Source: Ferruginibacter sp. (lineage in GTDB: Bacteria; Bacteroidota; Bacteroidia; Chitinophagales; Chitinophagaceae). Taken from it: a DNA stretch of 7,738 nt. The notes beneath the pieces are model-generated. The model was not told the DNA's origin, did not search any database, and saw only the letters and a list, made by a program, of their open reading frames with translations. The position numbers and the translations under genes are program-made. Shown here piece after piece: positions 6,545 through 7,738 of this stretch; within the stretch, counting starts at the first letter, position 1, and each line of letters opens with the position of its first letter. The stretch spans positions 1-7,738 of the forward strand of contig VERM01000063.1 of the NCBI GenBank assembly GCA_018882645.1, given 5' to 3'.

Positions 6545-7045
6545 TTAATAACGGGAGATCTCTTCTTTTAATAGTTTACGCGCAAAATGAATACGGCTTT
6601 TTATAGTGCCCAGTGGCTCATGGAGGTATTCTGCAATTTCATTGTACTTATAGCCTTCATAATACAAAATGAAAGGATGCTTGAAGATGTCCGGTAAATT
6701 ATTAATGGCCGTTTTAATTTCTTTCAACTTAAGATTGGATTCGGCACTATTGGATACGGCAGACTGATTGTGATCGAGTAAAAAATCGTTTGGAGTGTTG
6801 TCAAAAATTACATTCTGTCTGTTTTTTCTTCTATAGTTATTGATAAAAATATTGCGCATGATGGTATACATCCATGCTTTGACATTTGTGCCTACATTGT
6901 ATTTGTCTCTATTGGCAAGTGCCTTATATATGGTCTCTTGAGTCAGATCTTTTGCAGATTCAGTATCACGGGTTAGGGTGAATGCGAAAGGCTTAAGGAA
7001 ATCTACGTTTCCAATAATCAGCTGGTCTAATTCTGAGGTACCCAT
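6545..7045 (-). CDS. ECF-type RNA polymerase sigma factor (carotenoid-operon associated)
   Basis: This 166-residue sigma-70 family protein has only regions 2 and 4. Region 2 contains D-L-T-Q-E-T (33-38) and the DNA-melting/-10 recognition helix A-W-M-Y-T-I-M-R-N-I-F-I-N-N-Y-R-R (57-73). A divergent acidic/Asn-rich linker follows (about 75-105). Region 4 (about 107-160) includes the helix-turn-helix Y-N-E-I-A-E-Y-L-x-x-P-x-G-T-I-K-S-R (134-151). ECF factors bound to light-controlled MerR/B12 regulators are known from other phyla (LitS/LitR in Streptomyces; CarQ in Myxococcus has a different partner), so the position between the CarH-like gene and crtI suggests it activates the crt operon. No anti-sigma gene lies beside it: the next gene downstream is crtI after 36 bp, so control is probably transcriptional or by the upstream regulator. 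The ATG at 7045-7043 is the first start in the frame that gives a normal N-terminus. Confidence 0.92.
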   Translation of the reverse strand: MGTSELDQLIIGNVDFLKPFAFTLTRDTESAKDLTQETIYKALANRDKYNVGTNVKAWMYTIMRNIFINNYRRKNRQNVIFDNTPNDFLLDHNQSAVSNSAESNLKLKEIKTAINNLPDIFKHPFILYYEGYKYNEIAEYLHEPLGTIKSRIHFARKLLKEEISRY

Positions 7046-7133
7046 ATAATATTGTTTAATTTTTATGGCATAAAGCTAAACAAATTAAATGGCACAAAAA
7101 AATAATTTTGTTTAATTTTTTTGAAATTAAATT
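7046..7133 (-). promoter_or_regulatory. AT-rich intergenic region with candidate promoter for the sigma/crt operon
   Basis: These 88 bp between the regulator stop and the sigma-factor ATG are almost wholly A and T. Read on the minus strand, TTTG (7098-7095) and TAGCTTTA (7078-7071) resemble the Bacteroidota housekeeping promoter elements TTTG and TAnnTTTG. The last base deviates and the 16-base spacer is slightly shorter than usual, so the call is weak. The would-be start would fall roughly 20-25 bases ahead of the sigma ATG. An AT-only inverted repeat (TTTAATTT at 7111-7118 with AAATTAAA at 7124-7131) also lies here and could be an operator half or a poor terminator for the regulator gene. 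Confidence 0.25.
7052..7120. repeat. 13-bp perfect direct repeat flanking the candidate promoter
   Basis: TTGTTTAATTTTT on the plus strand occurs at 7052-7064 and again at 7108-7120, 56 bp apart start to start. The core TTGTTTA appears a third time in reverse orientation at 7077-7083, over the candidate -7 element. The copies lie on each side of the weak promoter ahead of the sigma gene, as operators of the neighbouring B12-type MerR regulator might. In such AT-rich DNA chance repetition is a real alternative, and the 7-base core also occurs inside crtI, crtB and crtD coding DNA, so only the 13-base copies carry weight. Confidence 0.3.
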
Positions 7134-7738
7134 CTACATATTAGATATAAAATTCATTACCTCTGAAAAAGATCTTTTAAAAATGACCGGGGGTTGGATT
7201 TTCTTTTCGTAGCTGTTGGTAAGCTGACCGGAAATGATAAAGGGAATATCTTTGAAGTTTTTATTGACGGTGAGAAGAAACTTTTCAAAGTTGAAATTAC
7301 TGGCAGGACGAGTAATGTGAGAATAAATATAATCGGGTTTTTTAAGTTTTGCAACATAAGCAACATCGGATAGCGGTGCGTTGGATCCCAAATAAATAAC
7401 ATTCACTCCCCTGCTTTTGAGCAAGTAGTACATAAACAATAGTCCTAACTCATGATATTCCGCTTCCGGTAAAAAAAGCAAAATGGACTTGGTAGATTTT
7501 AATGGAGTTTGAATACCCTCGATTCCAACGATCAATTTTTGGCGTATAATATTGGAAACCAGGTGTTCCTGAGCGGGATTGATATGATTGGTTTGCCACA
7601 ACACGCCTATTTTTTCCATGTAACTGAAAATAATTTGGGTAATGGTCTTCTCAATACCCCTGGTGTTGATGTGCATTTCAAGCGTCTTCTCGAAAGCATT
7701 CATATCCATTTCAATCATTTGCTTGATGAGCTCATTAA
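7134..7738 (-). CDS. CarH/LitR-like MerR-family regulator with B12-binding photoreceptor domain (5' end outside window)
   Basis: The frame is open to the right edge, reading N-E-L-I-K-Q-M before the first ATG (7718-7716), so that ATG is internal and the MerR DNA-binding domain lies outside the window. The visible part holds a helical cap domain with W-Q-T-N-H-I-N-P-A-Q-E-H (codons 7563-7598), the W-x9-EH signature that covers the upper face of adenosylcobalamin in CarH, and S-N-I-I-R-Q-K-L. The B12-binding fold follows with E-Y-H-E-L-G (codons 7443-7460), the E-x-H-x-x-G motif whose histidine is the lower cobalt ligand, then V-I-Y-L-G-S-N-A-P-L. Family members bind AdoCbl as a dark tetramer on DNA and fall apart on illumination, releasing carotenoid genes. 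Trp and His are 48 residues apart, similar to CarH. The residue after the Trp is Gln, whereas Thermus CarH has His132 there. It ends 88 bp before the ECF sigma start. A B12-independent paralogue is unlikely because both signatures are intact. Confidence 0.9.
   Translation of the reverse strand, partial: NELIKQMIEMDMNAFEKTLEMHINTRGIEKTITQIIFSYMEKIGVLWQTNHINPAQEHLVSNIIRQKLIVGIEGIQTPLKSTKSILLFLPEAEYHELGLLFMYYLLKSRGVNVIYLGSNAPLSDVAYVAKLKKPDYIYSHITRPASNFNFEKFLLTVNKNFKDIPFIISGQLTNSYEKKIQPPVIFKRSFSEVMNFISNM

Noticed and set aside
7716..7718. Small stand-alone B12-binding protein starting at the ATG at 7718
   Set aside because: The frame stays open upstream to the window edge and reads N-E-L-I-K-Q-M, which matches the linker of MerR-B12 regulators, so the gene is cut by the edge rather than short.

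Overview
The window is AT-rich and holds a tightly packed carotenoid gene cluster, with every gene on the minus strand and therefore read from right to left. Gene content and protein style (CarH/LitR-like regulator, ECF sigma factor, two CrtI-family oxidoreductases, CruF-type hydratase, fused CrtYc-CrtYd cyclase, CrtZ, weak or absent Shine-Dalgarno sequences) point to a pigmented member of the Bacteroidota. The fused membrane cyclase fits Cytophagales or a relative better than typical Flavobacteria, but this placement is inference.

In transcription order the right edge carries the 3' part of a MerR-family regulator with a B12-binding domain (7134 to beyond 7738). An 88-bp, very AT-rich intergenic region follows, with repeats and a weak promoter candidate. 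Next come an ECF sigma factor (6545-7045), phytoene desaturase crtI (5015-6508), phytoene synthase crtB (4172-5008), isopentenyl-diphosphate isomerase idi (3635-4162), 1-hydroxycarotenoid 3,4-desaturase crtD (2145-3638), a CruF-like carotenoid 1,2-hydratase (1414-2148), beta-carotene hydroxylase crtZ (935-1417) and a CrtYcd-type lycopene cyclase (231-917). From the sigma gene to the cyclase, gaps are at most 36 bp and three junctions overlap by 4 bp, so this looks like one translationally coupled operon. At the left edge, positions 1-58 encode the first 19 residues of an IS200/IS605-type Y1 transposase, with a subterminal hairpin at 83-100. An insertion sequence therefore sits just behind the operon and points the same way.

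How the genes fit together: Idi balances IPP and DMAPP. A GGPP synthase not encoded here makes GGPP, CrtB condenses it to phytoene, and CrtI desaturates phytoene to lycopene. CrtYcd closes a beta ring, CruF hydrates a psi end (1'-OH), CrtD adds the 3',4' double bond, and CrtZ hydroxylates the ring at C3. The simplest product of this set is the monocyclic xanthophyll saproxanthin. No ketolase (CrtW) for flexixanthin and no 2'-hydroxylase for myxol lies in the window. The regulator keeps the W-x9-EH and E-x-H-x-x-G signatures of adenosylcobalamin photoreceptors of the CarH/LitR group. The likely circuit is a B12/light-controlled repressor acting on the ECF sigma promoter, with the sigma factor driving or co-transcribed with the pigment genes.
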